NCBI GenBank assembly: GCA_018711925.1
Contig: DVHR01000052.1
Coordinates: forward strand, 1 to 45,927
DNA: 45,927 nucleotides
DNA from: Candidatus Coprenecus pullicola
GTDB taxonomy: Bacteria > Bacteroidota > Bacteroidia > Bacteroidales > UBA932
Reading direction: 5' to 3'
Position numbers and translations under genes: made by a program. Under the pieces are notes generated by a model that saw nothing but the letters and a program-made list of their open reading frames with translations, did not search any database and was not told where the DNA came from. Shown piece by piece: positions 24,288 through 33,312 of this stretch (its first letter is position 1; every line of letters starts with the position of its first letter).

Positions 24288-25112
24288 TTATCTGTCATCA
24301 TCTATTATCTCAAACTTGTCAGCATCCATCCAAGCCGGGAATTTTTTCCTGAACTTATGCAAATCCTCAATGTCCAGAGATGCCTCCAGAAAGCCTTCCT
24401 GCCCTCTCATTTCCCCGCACTGCGTCAGATGTCCGACAGAGCGTCCCTTGTAATCCACAATCAGTGAACCTCCACTGTAACTGTCCTCCGGACTCTCTCC
24501 TGTCCGATTGCAGAAAACAAACCAGGACTGGTTCTCCACAGCCCTGGCATGAGCCAGTATGGACGCCGCCTCTATCCTTGAAGACGGCCACGACGCCACA
24601 TTCAGCATCACGTCATACGCATATTCCCCTGTATTCCTGCTCCAGACCGGAAAACGCAGGTCATAGCAGACATTAAGTCCAATGCGCCATCCCAGATACT
24701 CCACGGTCTTCCTACCAGAGCCAGGGGCAAACACGTCATTCTCCCCGCTCATACGGAAAAGATGCCTTTTGTCATACACCTCCACCCTGCCGTCAGGACA
24801 CACGAAGTACATCCGGTTATGGACGAGCCCCTTGTCAGCCACCTGGACAGAACCAGCCAGCGCCGCACCAGTATCACATGCAAGACAGCGCATCCACTGC
24901 AGAGTCGGCCCCGCCTCCGGTTCCGCATACTCAGTACTGGAAGTGAATCCCGTCGTGAAGAACTCCGGCAACACTATCAGATCCGGCCTCATAGCCGCTC
25001 CGGCACACCTCACATATCCTTTAATCAGCCCCGCCAGACGGGCTCTGTTTCCCTCAGGATTCTCCCAGAGAACATCAACCTGGCATACAGACACATTGAG
25101 CACCCGCTTCAT
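24288..25112 (-). CDS. Carbon-nitrogen hydrolase, probable omega-amidase (YafV/Nit2-like)
   Basis: 274 aa of the nitrilase superfamily. The catalytic triad is visible: Glu50 (LPEFFTTGF), Lys115 (YDKRHLFRM) and Cys149 (NVCYDLRFP). The YDKRHLFRMSGE pattern is that of YafV-type omega-amidases, which hydrolyse 2-oxoglutaramate and 2-oxosuccinamate as a repair step after glutamine/asparagine transamination. The start overlaps the upstream symporter gene by four bases. Another short-chain amide substrate is possible. Confidence 0.88.
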   Translation of the reverse strand: MKRVLNVSVCQVDVLWENPEGNRARLAGLIKGYVRCAGAAMRPDLIVLPEFFTTGFTSSTEYAEPEAGPTLQWMRCLACDTGAALAGSVQVADKGLVHNRMYFVCPDGRVEVYDKRHLFRMSGENDVFAPGSGRKTVEYLGWRIGLNVCYDLRFPVWSRNTGEYAYDVMLNVASWPSSRIEAASILAHARAVENQSWFVFCNRTGESPEDSYSGGSLIVDYKGRSVGHLTQCGEMRGQEGFLEASLDIEDLHKFRKKFPAWMDADKFEIIDDDR

Positions 25113-26281
25113 ACCTCTGACCGCTTAAATATCCTGTCCACTATCATGGCGATGGCCCCGTCTCCGGTCACATTGCAGGCCGTTCCGAAACTGTCCATCG
25201 CTATGTAGAGGGCTATCATCAGCCCCTGCATATCCTCGTCGAAACCTAAAATAGAGCCGATAATGCCTATAGATGCCATGATTGCCCCGCCGGGAACACC
25301 GGGAGCCGCCACCATGGCTATACCCAGCATAAATATAAACTCAGTGTACACCCCTATGTCAGAAGGCATTCCTGTCATAATCGAAAGCGCCAGGGCACAG
25401 GCCACAATCTTGAGCGTACTGCCCGAAAGATGAATAGTGCCGCAAAGAGGTATCACGAAGTCAGCTACCTCGGCCCTCACCCCGTTTTTCTTTGCCTGAG
25501 CCAGGGTCACGGGTATGGTCGCAGCAGAGGACTGCGTACCGAGCGCGGTCATATAGGCCGGCAGCATATTGCGCAAACTCTTCAACGGATTCTTCCCCGC
25601 AACGGCCCCGGCTATGCAGAACTGTATCAGCAGCAGGGCCACATGCAGTACGAATATCACGATGATGACCTTCAGGAAAAGAGCGAGTATCGTCATCACC
25701 GTTCCCTCCACGCCCATTTTCAGGAAAATGCCGAAAATATACAAAGGCAGCAGTGGGATGATGACCTTGCGGATGACCATCATGATGACCTCCCGGAACT
25801 CGCTAAGCATCCCGCGCATGATATTGCCCTTTATAGCAGAAAGGGCCAGTCCCAGCACAAAGGAAAGAACCAGGGCGGACATGACTCCGAACAGGGGCGG
25901 CATATCAATTACAAAATAAGGCTCCAGTCCGTTGTGTCCGGCAACGGACTGGCTTACCGCAAAGGCATCCGCGTCCAGTATATGAGGATACACCGCTCCG
26001 CACACCCCATAGGCGAAATATCCCGACAGGACTGTCGACACGTATGCGATAAGTGTCGTCGCCCCCAGCATACGTCCCGCGCCGCGTCCGAGCTCTGCTA
26101 TTCCTGGCGCCACAAGTCCCAGAATCAGAAGAGGTATTATGAAATTGAGGAAATTGCCGAACAGTGAATTGACGGTCACAAACACCCTGGCCAGAGCCGG
26201 AGGGAAAAACCATGAGCACCCTATACCGGCCAGAATAGCTATGACTATCCTCAGCAAAAGGGATATCTTTATTTTTCTCAT
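25109..26281 (-). CDS. Dicarboxylate/amino acid:cation symporter (DAACS family)
   Basis: 390 aa with about eight membrane helices and two re-entrant loops. Typical family motifs are LNFIIPLLILGLVAPGI, a Ser-rich hairpin (GTQSSAATIPVTLA), PLCGTIHLSGSTLKI in the place of the usual N-M-D-G-T block, GVPGGAIMASIGI in the second hairpin, and MDSFGTACNVTGDGAIA at the substrate and sodium site. It imports glutamate, aspartate, serine/threonine or C4-dicarboxylates with Na+ or H+; the exact substrate cannot be read. Coupling to an omega-amidase gene suggests nitrogenous dicarboxylates. Confidence 0.9.
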   Translation of the reverse strand: MRKIKISLLLRIVIAILAGIGCSWFFPPALARVFVTVNSLFGNFLNFIIPLLILGLVAPGIAELGRGAGRMLGATTLIAYVSTVLSGYFAYGVCGAVYPHILDADAFAVSQSVAGHNGLEPYFVIDMPPLFGVMSALVLSFVLGLALSAIKGNIMRGMLSEFREVIMMVIRKVIIPLLPLYIFGIFLKMGVEGTVMTILALFLKVIIVIFVLHVALLLIQFCIAGAVAGKNPLKSLRNMLPAYMTALGTQSSAATIPVTLAQAKKNGVRAEVADFVIPLCGTIHLSGSTLKIVACALALSIMTGMPSDIGVYTEFIFMLGIAMVAAPGVPGGAIMASIGIIGSILGFDEDMQGLMIALYIAMDSFGTACNVTGDGAIAMIVDRIFKRSEV

Positions 26282-26302
26282 ATGTACTCAGTCTGTCTAA
26301 AA

Positions 26303-26335
26303 TTGGCCGAATATACCAATATTTTCGTACATTTG
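26303..26335 (+). promoter_or_regulatory. Promoter of the glycosyltransferase-pyrC operon
   Basis: -7 box TACATTTG at 26328-26335 with a -33-like TTGG at 26303-26306, 21 bases apart. Transcription would begin near 26343, leaving a very short leader, which favours the ATG at 26357 over the one at 26345. Confidence 0.6.
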
Positions 26336-26356
26336 TAAAAATGTATGCAAATAGAC

Positions 26357-27088
26357 ATGGAGCACAGCAAGATTGTAATCATCCCGACATACAATGAGAA
26401 GGAGAATATAGAGAAGATCATACGCAAGGTGCGCTCTCTCGACGGGGACTTTCACATACTGATCGTGGACGACGGCTCCCCTGACGGCACCGGCGCGATA
26501 GTCAAGGGATTACAGAAAGAATTTTCCGACACACTTTTCATCATCGAGCGCTCCGGCAAGCTCGGACTCGGTACAGCCTACATCGCAGGCTTCAAATGGT
26601 GCCTGGAACACGGCTATGACTATATCTTCGAGATGGACGCCGACTTCTCGCACAATCCCGAAGACCTGATCCGACTCTACAACGCATGCGCCTCAGACGG
26701 AGCAGATATATCCATAGGTTCCCGTTACGTGGAGGGCATAGCCGTGAGGGACTGGCCGCTCAGCCGCATCATGATATCCTACGGAGCGTCTTTCTACGTA
26801 CGCACCGTACTCGGAATGAAAGTGTACGACTCCACCGCCGGCTTTGTATGCTACAGCAGAAAGGTATTGGAGACCATTGATTTGGACCGGATACGCATGA
26901 AAGGCTACGGATTCCAGATAGAAATGAAATACAATGCCTACAGGCTGGGATTCTATATAAAGGAGGTTCCCATCATCTTCACCGACCGCAAGGAGGGCAA
27001 GTCAAAGATGAGCAGTTCCATATTCGGAGAGGCATTCAGAGGAGTAATCGCTCTAAGATTCAGGAAAATAACCCCAAGGCAGCACTGA
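26357..27088 (+). CDS. Polyprenol-phosphate mannosyltransferase-like family 2 glycosyltransferase
   Basis: 243 aa from the ATG at 26357 (an in-frame ATG at 26345 would add four residues). GT-A fold: IVIIPTYNEKENI at the N-terminus, ILIVDDGSPDGTG, GLGTAYIAGFKW, the DxD motif in FEMDADFSHNPEDL, and VPIIFTDRKEGKSKMS near the end, as in dolichol-phosphate mannose synthases. No C-terminal membrane helices, so it is the short soluble or peripheral type. It would make polyprenyl-phosphate mannose (or another hexose) for O-glycosylation or envelope glycans. The stop overlaps the dihydroorotase start by one base (TGATG). Confidence 0.92.
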   Translation: MEHSKIVIIPTYNEKENIEKIIRKVRSLDGDFHILIVDDGSPDGTGAIVKGLQKEFSDTLFIIERSGKLGLGTAYIAGFKWCLEHGYDYIFEMDADFSHNPEDLIRLYNACASDGADISIGSRYVEGIAVRDWPLSRIMISYGASFYVRTVLGMKVYDSTAGFVCYSRKVLETIDLDRIRMKGYGFQIEMKYNAYRLGFYIKEVPIIFTDRKEGKSKMSSSIFGEAFRGVIALRFRKITPRQH

Positions 27089-28461
27089 TGATCACACTGA
27101 TAAAGGACATACGCATAGTAAATGAAGGACGTATGACAGAGGGCAGCGTCCTGATTGAGGGTAAGACAATAGCCTCTGTCATGCAGGCATCGGATCCTGA
27201 TTACGGACATCAGGTCCATGAGGCAGAAAACTTTGCGGGAGAGGTAATCATTGGGGGCAGTGAGGCGATGCTGCTGCCGGGCGTCATAGACGACCAGGTG
27301 CATTTCCGAGAGCCAGGCGCCACCCAGAAGGGCTGCATCGCCTCTGAGAGCGCGGCTGCCGTCCTCGGCGGAGTAACATCCTTCATGGACATGCCCAACA
27401 ACAACCCTCCGGCAACCACCGTCGGACTACTTGAAAGCAAATACGACGCAGCCGCCCGGGAGTCATGGGCCAACTACTCCTTTTATATCGGGGCCACAAA
27501 CGACAATATCGAAGAGCTCCGGCGTGCCGACCGCAGTAATGTCTGCGGCATAAAGGTCTTCATGGGCTCCTCTACCGGCAATATGCTGGTGGACTCCCAG
27601 GAGGCGCTCGATGCGGTATTCTCCCTCGACGGATGGCTTATAGCTACCCACTGCGAAGACGAGGCCACTATCCGGCACAATCTGGAAGAAGCCAGAGCCC
27701 GATACGGTGACTCCCCCATTCCGTTCAGCGCCCATCCGCTGATCCGCAGCCGCGAGGCCTGCCTGAAATCATCGGCAAAGGCTGTGGAACTGGCAAGGAG
27801 ACACGGCACACGCCTGCACGTGCTGCACGTAAGCACAGCCGAGGAAATTGACATGCTGTCGGAGGCACATGCGAAGCATCCGGGCATCAGCGCGGAGGTC
27901 TGCGTACACTATATGTGGTTCGATGACAGGGACTACGACCGTTACGGAAGTCTGGTCAAATGCAATCCGGCCATCAAGACCCAAGCCGACCGGGAGGCTA
28001 TAACCGCTGCTGTGCGTGAAGGCCTTGTCAAGGCTGTGGCTACCGACCATGCACCGCATCTGTTCGAGGAGAAGAAGCAGGATTACCTCCATGCTCCGTC
28101 GGGTCTGCCGACCGTGCAGCACTCGCTGGTGATGATGCTCCAGCTGGCCGAACGCGGCTGTTTCCCCGTAGAGCAGGTGGTCAGAATGATGTCCCACTCC
28201 CCCGCCGACCTGTTCAGAATTGACCGCCGGGGATATATCAGAGAAGGGTACTTCGCCGACCTGGTCATCGTACGCCGCCGTCCATGGACTGTCTCCAAGG
28301 ACAACATCGCCTACCGCTGCGGATGGTCTCCCCTCGAAGGGACTGTATTCGACTGGGCCGTCACCGACACCTTCGTCAACGGCACCCGCACAGTCCGCGA
28401 CAGCCGCCTCACCGGCCTGCGCAATCCAGCCCGCCTGCACTTCCGCTCAAGTACGACATGA
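27088..28461 (+). CDS. pyrC: Dihydroorotase
   Basis: 457 aa of the class I dihydroorotase family, cyclising carbamoyl-aspartate to dihydroorotate in pyrimidine synthesis. Metal ligands are in DDQVHFREPG, the carboxylated Lys in GIKVFMGSSTG, further His in THCEDE and HVLHVSTAEE, and the catalytic Asp in VATDHAPH. DMPNNNPP is the usual substrate-binding motif. It is coupled by a one-base overlap to the glycosyltransferase gene, and no other pyr gene is in the window. Length and motifs argue against a hydantoinase. Confidence 0.94.
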   Translation: MITLIKDIRIVNEGRMTEGSVLIEGKTIASVMQASDPDYGHQVHEAENFAGEVIIGGSEAMLLPGVIDDQVHFREPGATQKGCIASESAAAVLGGVTSFMDMPNNNPPATTVGLLESKYDAAARESWANYSFYIGATNDNIEELRRADRSNVCGIKVFMGSSTGNMLVDSQEALDAVFSLDGWLIATHCEDEATIRHNLEEARARYGDSPIPFSAHPLIRSREACLKSSAKAVELARRHGTRLHVLHVSTAEEIDMLSEAHAKHPGISAEVCVHYMWFDDRDYDRYGSLVKCNPAIKTQADREAITAAVREGLVKAVATDHAPHLFEEKKQDYLHAPSGLPTVQHSLVMMLQLAERGCFPVEQVVRMMSHSPADLFRIDRRGYIREGYFADLVIVRRRPWTVSKDNIAYRCGWSPLEGTVFDWAVTDTFVNGTRTVRDSRLTGLRNPARLHFRSSTT

Positions 28462-28704
28462 TGGCCCTTGAGACTGTCAACAACGCCTACCTGATTGACA
28501 AAGAGAGCATCACCGGAGAGTAGTTCATGGCCATACTTTCACTCGGCAGTCTGCAAGCCCATGCACCGCATCCAGTATGTTTAATTCACCTCACGCGAGA
28601 TCCTTCACCCAACCCGTCCCCCTGCATACATCCACCACAAAACTGAAGCGCCGGTGCACCTCGTTAAATCACCTACCTGATTATCAACAAATTACAAAAC
28701 ACAC

Positions 28705-28741
28705 TGCACATTTGACCCGTTTCAAACCGGCCAAATGTGCA
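28705..28741. terminator. Hairpin without T-tract, possible 3' end structure
   Basis: TGCACATTTG (28705-28714) and CAAATGTGCA (28732-28741) are exact complements, with GTTT/AAAC in the loop. There is no T-run on either side, so termination is uncertain; a transcript-end or processing structure for pyrC is possible. Confidence 0.4.
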
Positions 28742-28866
28742 GCATGCCATCACAATATACTGATTATCAATCACTCTCTTTTACATACTGCACCGCCGCT
28801 TCCAAAATACGGTATGTCGGGACATGAAGTGGAAACAGATTTCAAAAAACACAACACGGCGATACA

Positions 28867-28926
28867 CATACGTGAGACGTGAATCAGGCCGTTCTGCTTG
28901 ATGCCGGAATCCACGAAGCCCTGAAA
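28867..28926 (-). repeat. Diverged duplicate of part of the tex S1 domain
   Basis: About 59 bases match 29069-29129 inside tex. On the minus strand both encode FVD-(S/F)-GIKQNGLIHVSRM. The copy starts a few bases after the tex stop codon. Most differences are at third codon positions, and one base is missing, so it is no longer in a useful frame. Confidence 0.85.
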
Positions 28927-28930
28927 CGGA

Positions 28931-31096
28931 TCAGCCGATGAGCTCGAGGGCGATGCGGCCACGCTTGAGGTCCACCTCGACGACGCGGACGCGGACGTGC
29001 TGGTGGACTTTGAGGACATCGGCGGGACGGGAGACCCGGCGGCGGCGTCCGTCGGGGCAGGGCGCACCCATCCGGGAAACATGAATCAGGCCGTTCTGCT
29101 TGATGCCGAAGTCCACGAAGGCCCCGAAGTCGGTCACATTGGTCACGATACCGGGCAGCTCCATACCGGCCTGCAGGTCCTCTATCGTGTGGATGTCCTC
29201 AGCGAACTCCAATACCTTATAAGATGCACGCGGGTCGCGGCCCGGCTTGTCCAGCTCCTGCATGATGTCAGTCAGGGTCGGCATGCCCACCTCTTCGGAC
29301 ACATAGGCTTTCAGGTCCACTGCATCGCGCAGGTCCTTGCGGGCTATCAGCTCGGCCACACTCACGCCGGCATCCGCGGCCATCCTCTTCACCAGAGCAT
29401 ACCGTTCCGGATGCACGGCAGTGTTGTCCAGCGGGTCAGCCGCCCCCGGTATGCGCAGGAAACCGGCGCACTGCTCGAAGGCCTTCTCGCCTAACCTCTT
29501 GACGTGCAGCAGATCACGGCGCGATGCAAAGGCCCCGTGCTCGTCCCGGTACTCCACGATGTTGCGGGCCATAGCAGGGCCGACACCGGAGACGTATGCC
29601 AGCAGGTGCCGGGAAGCGGTATTGAGATTGACCCCCACACTGTTGACGCAGTTCTCCACCACCTCGTCCAGACGTTCTTTCAAAAGCCCCTGATCCACAT
29701 CGTGCTGGTACTGCCCCACCCCTATCGACTTGGGGTCTATCTTCACCAGCTCGGCCAGCGGGTCCATTATGCGCCGTCCGATGGACACGGCTCCACGCAC
29801 GGTCACATCGTACTCCGGGAACTCTTCCCGTCCCACCGGCGAGGCCGAATAGACCGATGCCCCGTCCTCGCTCACCGAGTAGACACGGACACCCTCGGGC
29901 AGGGCTATCTTCTTGATGAACGCCTCGGTCTCGCGGCCTGCCGTGCCGTTGCCGATGGCTATCACCTCTATCTTGTAAGTCTCCACCATATTGGAGATCT
30001 TCTTCATCGCCATGGTGCGCTCATTGCGCGGCGGATGGGGATATATCGTATCGTTGTGCAGCAGCGCTCCCTGCGCGTCCAGGCAGACCACCTTGCAGCC
30101 GGTGCGGAAACCGGGGTCGATGGCCAACACCCGCTTCTGTCCGAGAGGCGGGGCCATCAGAAGCTGCCGCAGATTGTCCCCGAAAACCCGTATCGACTCA
30201 ATATCTGCCCTTTCCTTGGCCGCCTTCAGGGTCTCGTTCTCAATCGAGGGATGCAGCAGGCGTTTGAAAGAATCCTCCACGGCGTAGTCAATCTCCAGTG
30301 CGACGGCATCAGAGGGAGAGGGCTTGCCGCGCAGTACCGAGGAATATATCCGGTCCAGCGTCCGGTCCTTGTCCACATCCACCTTGACGCTCAACACCCC
30401 CTCACGCGCCCCGCGCAGCACAGCCAGCACCCGGTGCGAGGGTGCCCGCGAGATATCTTCCGAGAAATTGAAATAATTGCGGTATTTCGAGGCCTCCTCG
30501 CTCTCCTCATCTACGCCCTGAGCAACCTTCGCCGACAGCCGCCCGTACTTCGAATAGGAACGCCGCATCATCTCCCTTACCGGCACCGACTCGGAAATCC
30601 ACTCGGCCATGATGTCCCGGGCTCCGGAAAGGGCCTCCTCGGACGATGGAACGGCATCATTGAGGAATTTTCCCGCCTCGACGGCAGGATCCTTCACCTT
30701 GCAGGCAAACACAGCCGCAGCCAGAGGCTCCAGCCCCTTTTCCTTGGCAACGGAGGCACGGGTGCGCCGCTTGGGCCGGTAAGGCAGATAAAGGTCCTCC
30801 AAGGCCACTGGGTCAAGACACTCCCGGATCCGCTTCTCAAGTTCCGGAGTCAGCTTCTCCTGCGAGGCAATGGTCTCCAGGACCGACACCTTGCGCTTCT
30901 CCAGTTCCTCGAATTTCGCGCTGTAGTGCTTGATTTCAGCCACCTGGGCCTCATCCAGGCCTCCGGTACGCTCCTTGCGGTAACGGGATATGAAGGGCAC
31001 GGTCGCCCCTTCGGCTATCAGTTCGACACAGTGCTCCACCCTCCAGGGCGCAACGGACATAAGTTCCGCGATATGATTGACATATATACTTTCCAT
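28931..31096 (-). CDS. tex: Tex family RNA-binding transcription accessory protein
   Basis: 721 aa. The N-terminal Tex helical domain (ELIAEGATVPFISRYRKERTGGLDE) is followed by the YqgF-like RNase H fold (VLAIDPGFRTGCKVVCLD), helix-hairpin-helix repeats (LNTASRHLLAYVSGVGPAMARNIVEYR) and a C-terminal S1 domain at about 640-710 (GIVTNVTDFGAFVDFGIKQNGLIHVS). Tex binds RNA and affects transcription and stress tolerance. Family size is 700-790, so it is complete, with a short tail after S1. A diverged fragment of the S1 segment lies just beyond the stop codon, suggesting recombination at the 3' end. Confidence 0.95.
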   Translation of the reverse strand: MESIYVNHIAELMSVAPWRVEHCVELIAEGATVPFISRYRKERTGGLDEAQVAEIKHYSAKFEELEKRKVSVLETIASQEKLTPELEKRIRECLDPVALEDLYLPYRPKRRTRASVAKEKGLEPLAAAVFACKVKDPAVEAGKFLNDAVPSSEEALSGARDIMAEWISESVPVREMMRRSYSKYGRLSAKVAQGVDEESEEASKYRNYFNFSEDISRAPSHRVLAVLRGAREGVLSVKVDVDKDRTLDRIYSSVLRGKPSPSDAVALEIDYAVEDSFKRLLHPSIENETLKAAKERADIESIRVFGDNLRQLLMAPPLGQKRVLAIDPGFRTGCKVVCLDAQGALLHNDTIYPHPPRNERTMAMKKISNMVETYKIEVIAIGNGTAGRETEAFIKKIALPEGVRVYSVSEDGASVYSASPVGREEFPEYDVTVRGAVSIGRRIMDPLAELVKIDPKSIGVGQYQHDVDQGLLKERLDEVVENCVNSVGVNLNTASRHLLAYVSGVGPAMARNIVEYRDEHGAFASRRDLLHVKRLGEKAFEQCAGFLRIPGAADPLDNTAVHPERYALVKRMAADAGVSVAELIARKDLRDAVDLKAYVSEEVGMPTLTDIMQELDKPGRDPRASYKVLEFAEDIHTIEDLQAGMELPGIVTNVTDFGAFVDFGIKQNGLIHVSRMGAPCPDGRRRRVSRPADVLKVHQHVRVRVVEVDLKRGRIALELIG

Positions 31097-31170
31097 ACAG
31101 CTAATATTTTTACGAAAATAAGAAAAAATCCCCGAACTGAATATGCGTTGGAATGGGTAAAATGCATATT

Positions 31171-32925
31171 TTAATCACAGGAGACATCCTGCAGGCGCTG
31201 CCTGTACGACGAGAATATCTTGGACTTGGAGACATAGCCGACATAGCGTCCGTCCTCGTCCACCACTGGCAGGTTCCAGGCTCCGGTCTTATCAAACTTA
31301 TCCATTACGCTGTCCATACGGTCAGTGGACTGTACGGTAGCAGGGGCGTTCTTCATCAGGGTGTAGAGTTTGGTTGTATCGTACTTGTCCTTATCGAACA
31401 TTATCTTTCGGATATCATCCAGACCGATGTAGCCACGATAGATACCGGCATCGTCCAGAACCGGGTACAGATTGCGTGTAGAACGTGCCACAGCCCTTAC
31501 CAGATCGCCCAGAGTATCATCCAGCCTTACAGCGGTAAAGTCTGTCTCAACCAGGTCTGAGGTCTGCAGAAGGGTAAGTACGGCCCGGTCACTGTTATGG
31601 GTTATAAGGTCTCCCGACTTGGCCAGACGCTTGGAATAGATGGAGAAAGGCTCGAATGCCCTCATCGTTGCGAATGATATTGCCGAGACAATAATCAGAG
31701 GCAGCAGGAGCGAATATCCGCCCGTAATCTCCGCTATCAGGAAGATAGCCGTCATCGGAGCCTGCATCACACCGGCCATGAGTCCAGCCATGCCCACGAG
31801 AGCGAAATTGGCCTCCGGCAGAGCATGAAAACCCATCAGGTTGATGGTCCGGGCCAATATGAAGCCGGCAATACCTCCGACAATCAGAGTCGGGCCGAAA
31901 GTTCCTCCGACACCGCCTCCCGCATTGGTAAAGGACATCGCGAATACCTTTAGGACAAGTGCCAGGGCAAAATATATGGGAATTACCCATTTGTACTGGA
32001 AGATCGCGGCAAATACGGCGTTGTCCAGCACTGAGTCCGGATGTCCCTGCAGCATATGGCCGAGAGAGTCGTAACCCTCGCCGAACAGAGGTGGGAAAAG
32101 GAATATCAGCACGCCAAGCATCGACGCGCAGACGGCCCATCTCTTGAATGGATTGTTTATCTTCTTTATCCTGTCCTCAAGGGACAATGTCGTCCTAAGA
32201 AAATACAAGGATACGAATCCACAGAGCAGTCCCAGCAATATGTAGTAAGGGATGTTGCCCATGGCGAACGCATCCACCGTACTGGTAAACGGTACCTCGC
32301 GGCCCAGAAAAAGATAGGACACAGTCGTCGCGGTCACTGACGAGAGCAGCAGCGGCAGGATTGAGGACATGGATATATTGAACAGCAGTATCTCCAGACA
32401 GAACAGGATACCTGCCATCGGAGCCTTGAATATACCGGCCACCGCCCCTGCGGCACCGCAGCAAAGCAGAATGGTCATCTGCCGGTACGATAGTCCGAGG
32501 GAACGGGCGACATTTGAGCCGATAGCCGCTCCGGTGTACACTATTGGCGCCTCAGCTCCCACAGAGCCTCCGAAACCTATAGTCACAGAGCTGGACAACA
32601 GGGACGACCACATATTGTGGCTTCTAATCCGCGAATCGTTGCGGGATATGGAGAACAGGACCTTTGTCACACCGTGTCCGATATCGTCTTTTACGACATA
32701 TCGTACAAACAGAAGTGACAAAAGCATTCCTACTCCCGGATAAACCAGAAGCAGGAGATTGTTCCACGAGGCATCGAACCATCCGGTCAGACACCCCCCG
32801 ATAAGTTCTATGAGTTTCTTGAGTACTACGGCCGCGGCTCCGCTTCCCAGACCGACGACGATGGCCAGGATTATCATCAGCCTCTGCTCAGGCTGATGCT
32901 TGAGCCACGCTAGCGGCTTAGTCAT
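31171..32925 (-). CDS. ClC-type chloride channel/antiporter with two CBS domains
   Basis: 584 aa when started at the ATG at 32925, whose eight-base overlap with the upstream stop codon looks like coupling; ATGs further up (32937) are possible. Membrane part about 1-430 with family motifs: GFGGSVGAEAPIVY (the gating glutamate is retained), CCGAAGAVAGIFKAPMAG and GGGVGGTFGPTLIVGG. A cytoplasmic pair of CBS domains at about 450-580 (FTAVRLDDTLGDLVRAV, GYIGLDDIRKIMFD, WNLPVVDEDGRYVGYVSK) probably senses nucleotides. It transports chloride or another anion, probably with proton exchange because the gating Glu is present. Confidence 0.92.
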   Translation of the reverse strand: MTKPLAWLKHQPEQRLMIILAIVVGLGSGAAAVVLKKLIELIGGCLTGWFDASWNNLLLLVYPGVGMLLSLLFVRYVVKDDIGHGVTKVLFSISRNDSRIRSHNMWSSLLSSSVTIGFGGSVGAEAPIVYTGAAIGSNVARSLGLSYRQMTILLCCGAAGAVAGIFKAPMAGILFCLEILLFNISMSSILPLLLSSVTATTVSYLFLGREVPFTSTVDAFAMGNIPYYILLGLLCGFVSLYFLRTTLSLEDRIKKINNPFKRWAVCASMLGVLIFLFPPLFGEGYDSLGHMLQGHPDSVLDNAVFAAIFQYKWVIPIYFALALVLKVFAMSFTNAGGGVGGTFGPTLIVGGIAGFILARTINLMGFHALPEANFALVGMAGLMAGVMQAPMTAIFLIAEITGGYSLLLPLIIVSAISFATMRAFEPFSIYSKRLAKSGDLITHNSDRAVLTLLQTSDLVETDFTAVRLDDTLGDLVRAVARSTRNLYPVLDDAGIYRGYIGLDDIRKIMFDKDKYDTTKLYTLMKNAPATVQSTDRMDSVMDKFDKTGAWNLPVVDEDGRYVGYVSKSKIFSSYRQRLQDVSCD

Positions 32926-33286
32926 CCAGCCGGTCATCGTTCTCCTGCATCTCCTCCGCCTCACCGGGGAATACGTCTCCCTCTATCTCGGGAACCACCG
33001 TATCGTCCACAACATCCTCGTCGAAGAGATCATTCTCAGCTTTCTCGTAATCGTCTATGTCCACGTCTATCTTCACGAGATATACCGCATCCGGAATATC
33101 AACCTCAACCGCATAGAAGAATGTTCCGTCAGGCTTGTCCACCTTAAAGATATCCCCCATATAATCCGAATATCCTCTAGGATACCTTTCCTTAAACGCA
33201 GCCTGAAGTTCAGGTGACATATTGTCATAACTTATTACGGCTCTCTTCTTTGGACGCTGAGCCGGAGATTTCACATTCTGTGCCAT
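32918..33286 (-). CDS. Small acidic conserved protein of unknown function
   Basis: 122 aa. The N-terminus is basic (KSPAQRPKKRAVISYDNMS), the middle is a small alpha/beta segment (LQAAFKERYPRGYSDYMGDIFKV, FFYAVEVDIPDAVYLVKIDVD), and the last 45 residues are strongly acidic and probably unstructured. I do not recognise a named family. It overlaps the ClC gene by eight bases and follows the radical SAM gene by 26 bp, so it sits in a long minus-strand operon. A cytoplasmic protein-binding role would fit the charge pattern. Confidence 0.75.
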   Translation of the reverse strand: MAQNVKSPAQRPKKRAVISYDNMSPELQAAFKERYPRGYSDYMGDIFKVDKPDGTFFYAVEVDIPDAVYLVKIDVDIDDYEKAENDLFDEDVVDDTVVPEIEGDVFPGEAEEMQENDDRLDD

Positions 33287-33312
33287 ACTTTCAATTGCTA
33301 AAAACGCTGCAA

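Larger units (their letters stand above)
28462..28930. other. Gene-free stretch between the convergent pyrC and tex
   Basis: 469 bp in which I find no supported gene. It contains a hairpin at 28705-28741 and, next to the tex stop, a diverged copy of part of tex (28867-28926). Short open frames here show no family resemblance. Confidence 0.6.

Noticed and set aside
29504..31174. 556-codon plus-strand open frame antisense to tex
   Set aside because: It mirrors the tex codons exactly and has no recognisable domain; the tex protein on the other strand is complete with all motifs.
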